Assembly: GCA_045538305.1 (NCBI GenBank)
Contig: JAZSRC010000053.1
Location: 1-7,840, forward strand
Source of the DNA: SFHK01 sp045538305
Lineage (GTDB): Bacteria > Bacillota > Clostridia > Christensenellales > Aristaeellaceae
Direction of reading: 5' to 3'
Length of the DNA: 7,840 bases
The notes below the pieces were generated by a model that made no database searches, was not told where the DNA came from, and was given only the letters and a program-made list of their open reading frames with translations. Position numbers and translations under genes: made by a program. Shown here piece after piece: positions 6,196 to 7,840 of the stretch (position 1 is its first letter; each line of letters begins with the position of its first letter).

Positions 6196-6213
6196 ATTAT
6201 ATATTCCATTATA
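6196..6213 (-). promoter_or_regulatory. Possible -10 region of the sulfatase gene
   Basis: Two overlapping A/T-rich elements on the minus strand each contain a perfect TATAAT (6213-6208 and 6201-6196). Matching -35 boxes are poor: TTTCTA at 6236-6231 is 17 nt from the first. One of the two is likely the -10 box, but which one cannot be decided from sequence alone. Confidence 0.45.
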
Positions 6214-6238
6214 TCATAGATTCCGCCATTTAGAAACA

Positions 6239-6276
6239 AAAAACGCAGCCCGCTTTTGAACGAGCTGCTCTTTTTT
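6239..6276 (-). terminator. Intrinsic terminator of the acyltransferase gene
   Basis: On the minus strand GCAGCTCG (6268-6261) pairs with CGGGCTGC (6252-6245) around an 8-nt loop, with one G-T wobble, and is followed by G and a six-T run. On the plus strand the same hairpin is followed by CTTTTTT, so it could work both ways. It begins at the acyltransferase stop codon and separates that gene from the sulfatase promoter. Confidence 0.85.
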
Positions 6277-7411
6277 ATAACAGATTTCCTTTAACGGCGT
6301 TATAGTACAAGAAAATTTTAAGCGTATTGCATCCGCTTGTTGGCACAAACTCGTAATACGTTTTGTTCGCCGTAAACACAATAGCCCTTTGGCCATGCAT
6401 GGCCATAAAGGATATATCCTTCATATCAATTTTTGTTTCGCCAATGGTAAATTCATCCGCGTTTATAAAGGCTTTTCCTTCCGAAATAACAGTTTCCTCA
6501 TGCTTTGAATCAACAGTTTTCAGTACAGCTCCTTCAACGGCATACTCCTTGTTCATAGCCGCGTCTTCCTTTACGCGTTCCTTCTGCCAATCGGAAAACT
6601 CCTTAACGGTTCCGTACGGTATTCCCGTGAGCATGCCGTATTCGTCGTAACGGATTTTCTGACCGCATGACGAGCATGTAACGAGATCGCCGCTTGAAGT
6701 AAAAATGTCCATTTTCCTGCAGGTTGGGCAGAGAAACATCAGCCGTTCCAGCTTTTCGGCAAGGCGCTTTCCACGATAAGGCTTCGGATCCTGAAGCTGC
6801 CTTGCATATGCATCCTCATGAAGGTCCTCATTGATCGCGCGGTAAATTTCATCGGTCGTCATTTGGGCAAGCATTTCCTTGGTGTATACGTTAACAGGCG
6901 CGCCGGTAATATGGCCCCTTCTCGTGCTCGCGCCGCCCCACATGGGACTTACAAAATAACCGCCGGTAATTTTATAGGTAACAAGGCCGCATCCGGCCTT
7001 CTGAATAACCGCCGCCGTCGAAGGAAGAATCGGAGACGTTACGCCGTCCCACGTGCGGACGCCCTCTGCAAACATGCATACGTTTCCGCCCTTTCTTACG
7101 CGCCGCATCATCTCAATCACCGCTGCGCCGCCGGCTGCGCCTTTGTAGCGGATGATGGGCTCAAACGCAAACTTCAGAAGCTTATAAATCCACCCCCAGC
7201 GGGCAATATGCTCGCTGGCAACAAAGGCCATCTGTCTGGGAAAGCTTGCGCCAACAAATAAGGGATCGAAATCCGTCATATGATTGGAAAGTACAATGTA
7301 GTTTTCCGGTAGATTTTTTGCCTTTTTGAATTTATATCCGAATTTGATTTTCAGAAATACAATAACAAGCGGCCTCAGAATCGCATAAAAAAATCGAAGC
7401 CTGAAATTCAT
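6275..7411 (-). CDS. PlsC-type acyltransferase with C-terminal zinc ribbon
   Basis: The N-terminal ~200 residues form a lysophospholipid acyltransferase (PlsC/LPLAT) domain, which normally transfers an acyl chain to lysophosphatidate at the inner face of the membrane. Visible are a hydrophobic, basic N-terminus (about 5-22) suited to membrane contact, the catalytic NHMTDFD (H-x4-D, His44 and Asp49), and FAEGVRTWDG (114-123), the family's FPEGTRS motif III with changes. The 378-residue length is well above the roughly 200-250 usual for PlsC. The extra part holds a zinc ribbon, CPTC (Cys228, Cys231) and CSSC (Cys246, Cys249), and a mostly beta C-terminal region (about 290-378) of unknown function. 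ATG 7411 is preferred: a GTG three codons upstream overlaps the GGAGCGGTGAG ribosome-site region. The gene has its own promoter and terminator. The domain call is firm; the acyl acceptor is unknown. Confidence 0.88.
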   Translation of the reverse strand: MNFRLRFFYAILRPLVIVFLKIKFGYKFKKAKNLPENYIVLSNHMTDFDPLFVGASFPRQMAFVASEHIARWGWIYKLLKFAFEPIIRYKGAAGGAAVIEMMRRVRKGGNVCMFAEGVRTWDGVTSPILPSTAAVIQKAGCGLVTYKITGGYFVSPMWGGASTRRGHITGAPVNVYTKEMLAQMTTDEIYRAINEDLHEDAYARQLQDPKPYRGKRLAEKLERLMFLCPTCRKMDIFTSSGDLVTCSSCGQKIRYDEYGMLTGIPYGTVKEFSDWQKERVKEDAAMNKEYAVEGAVLKTVDSKHEETVISEGKAFINADEFTIGETKIDMKDISFMAMHGQRAIVFTANKTYYEFVPTSGCNTLKIFLYYNAVKGNLL

Positions 7412-7450
7412 TTTTCTCACCGCTCCACAACATATTACTCATATAACAAT

Positions 7451-7462
7451 TTGAATATTCAA
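7451..7462. promoter_or_regulatory. 12-bp palindrome at the predicted transcription start
   Basis: TTGAATATTCAA is a perfect inverted repeat lying just downstream of the predicted start site of the acyltransferase transcript, a normal place for a repressor operator. It is A/T-rich and without a loop, so it is not a terminator. The regulator is unknown. Confidence 0.4.
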
Positions 7463-7470
7463 CTTCTACT

Positions 7471-7500
7471 ATTTTAATCCGAATCACTCAATTTCGTCAA
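7471..7500 (-). promoter_or_regulatory. Promoter of the acyltransferase gene
   Basis: On the minus strand TTGACG (7500-7495) and TAAAAT (7476-7471) are separated by 18 nt; each box differs from consensus by one base. Transcription would start near 7464, giving a leader of about 53 nt. That leader begins with the palindrome at 7451-7462. Confidence 0.7.
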
Positions 7501-7694
7501 TATTTTCCCGTTTGAAATACGTAAATATTTTATGTAGATCAGAAAAACCGAAAAAACTCAACAGGATTCGGGGAATACGAATGCTTTCCAATAGAAGAAG
7601 CCTTCGTGTGAAGAAGAATGACAGATGCCTTAGAATGCGATATCCTTACGCAGGTTCTCCAAGTATATTTCCAAAATAATGTATCCGATATAAG
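7501..7694. other. Intergenic spacer between the rRNA operon and the acyltransferase gene
   Basis: No gene was found here. There is no tRNA-like sequence, no ORF with a ribosome site, and no repeat. Only weak local hairpins occur, for example ATTCG/CGAAT near 7566-7582 and CTTC/GAAG near 7602-7613, both too short to call terminators. The whole gene-free stretch runs from 7412 to 7740 and otherwise holds the acyltransferase promoter and the 5S terminator. Confidence 0.6.
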
Positions 7695-7699
7695 AAAAC

Positions 7700-7735
7700 A
7701 AAAAAACAGGGAACCGTTATCTCTAACGATTCCCT
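7700..7735 (-). terminator. rRNA operon terminator
   Basis: On the minus strand AGGGAATCGTTA (7735-7724) pairs over 12 bp, with one G-T wobble, with TAACGGTTCCCT (7719-7708) around a 4-nt loop, then a G and a run of seven T (7706-7700). It lies about 5 nt past the predicted 3' end of 5S rRNA and is a strong intrinsic terminator for the rRNA operon. Confidence 0.92.
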
Positions 7736-7740
7736 TTGGA

Positions 7741-7840
7741 ATCCGGCGACGTCCTACTCTCCCGGGCCGTTTCCAGCCAAGTACCATCAGCGCTAAGAGG
7801 CTTAACTTCTGTGTTCGGGATGGGTACAGGTGGTTCCCTC
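7741..7840 (-). rRNA. rrf: 5S ribosomal RNA (3' part, runs off window)
   Basis: The minus strand contains the hallmark 5S segments CCCATCCCGAACACAGAAGT, then TTAAGC, GATGGTACTTGGC and GGGAGAGTAGGACGTCGCCGG. About 100 nt of the usual 115-120 is present; the 5' end, which would pair with the GCCGGAT end, lies beyond position 7840. The 3' boundary near 7741 is estimated from this expected terminal helix. The position directly before a strong terminator implies that 5S is the last gene of a 16S-23S-5S operon entering from the right. No tRNA follows it. Confidence 0.96.

Noticed and set aside
6165..6239. N-terminal extension of the sulfatase from ATG 6239 or 6209
   Set aside because: No ribosome site stands before either ATG, the stretch contains the likely promoter, and the conserved core starts at ATG 6164, which has AAAGGAGC upstream.
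7566..7613. Small hairpins in the spacer downstream of 5S rRNA
   Set aside because: Stems of 4-5 bp without a following T-run; too weak to call terminators, attenuators or a small RNA.
7539..7787. 82-codon minus-strand frame crossing the 5S rRNA end and its terminator
   Set aside because: It starts inside 5S rRNA and runs through the rRNA terminator, with no ribosome site or similarity recognised.

Overview
The window looks like chromosomal DNA of a low-to-mid-GC Gram-positive anaerobe, most likely of the class Clostridia. The reasons are a Firmicutes-style HPr kinase/phosphorylase, strong AGGAGG-type ribosome binding sites, canonical TTGACA/TATAAT-like promoters, intrinsic terminators with long T-runs, and a COG2509-type FAD dehydrogenase. 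This placement is an inference; nothing here fixes genus or species.

Layout. Positions 1-181 (minus) hold the first 60 codons of rpsT (ribosomal protein S20), which starts at TTG. A 224-bp divergent intergenic region (182-405) carries the rpsT promoter. Positions 406-3137 (plus) form a tight three-gene operon: a Cof-type HAD phosphatase, hprK, and a ROK-family glucokinase. Gaps between these genes are 2-3 nt, and each downstream ribosome binding site is embedded in the end of the preceding gene. A hairpin with A/T tails (3150-3204) lies between this operon and the convergent minus-strand FAD-dependent dehydrogenase gene (3216-4622) and can serve both. Upstream of that gene, on the same strand, are a Cys-type sulfatase (4707-6164) and a PlsC-type acyltransferase with an extra zinc-ribbon C-terminal region (6275-7411). 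Each minus-strand gene has its own intergenic region. The FAD gene and the acyltransferase have recognisable promoters. The right end (7741-7840) is the 3' part of a 5S rRNA gene on the minus strand with a strong terminator behind it, so this is the downstream end of an rRNA operon.

Function. The plus-strand operon ties carbon catabolite control (HprK acting on HPr Ser) to sugar phosphorylation (ROK glucokinase) and to a phosphatase that may act on sugar phosphates. The minus-strand genes look like independent functions: flavin redox chemistry, sulfate ester hydrolysis and lipid acylation. No mobile element, CRISPR array, tRNA or phage gene was seen. No clear novel multi-gene system is present. 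The most interesting points are the acyltransferase with its C-terminal zinc ribbon, a perfect 14-bp palindrome lying exactly in the promoter spacer of the FAD gene, and the hprK-glucokinase-phosphatase operon.
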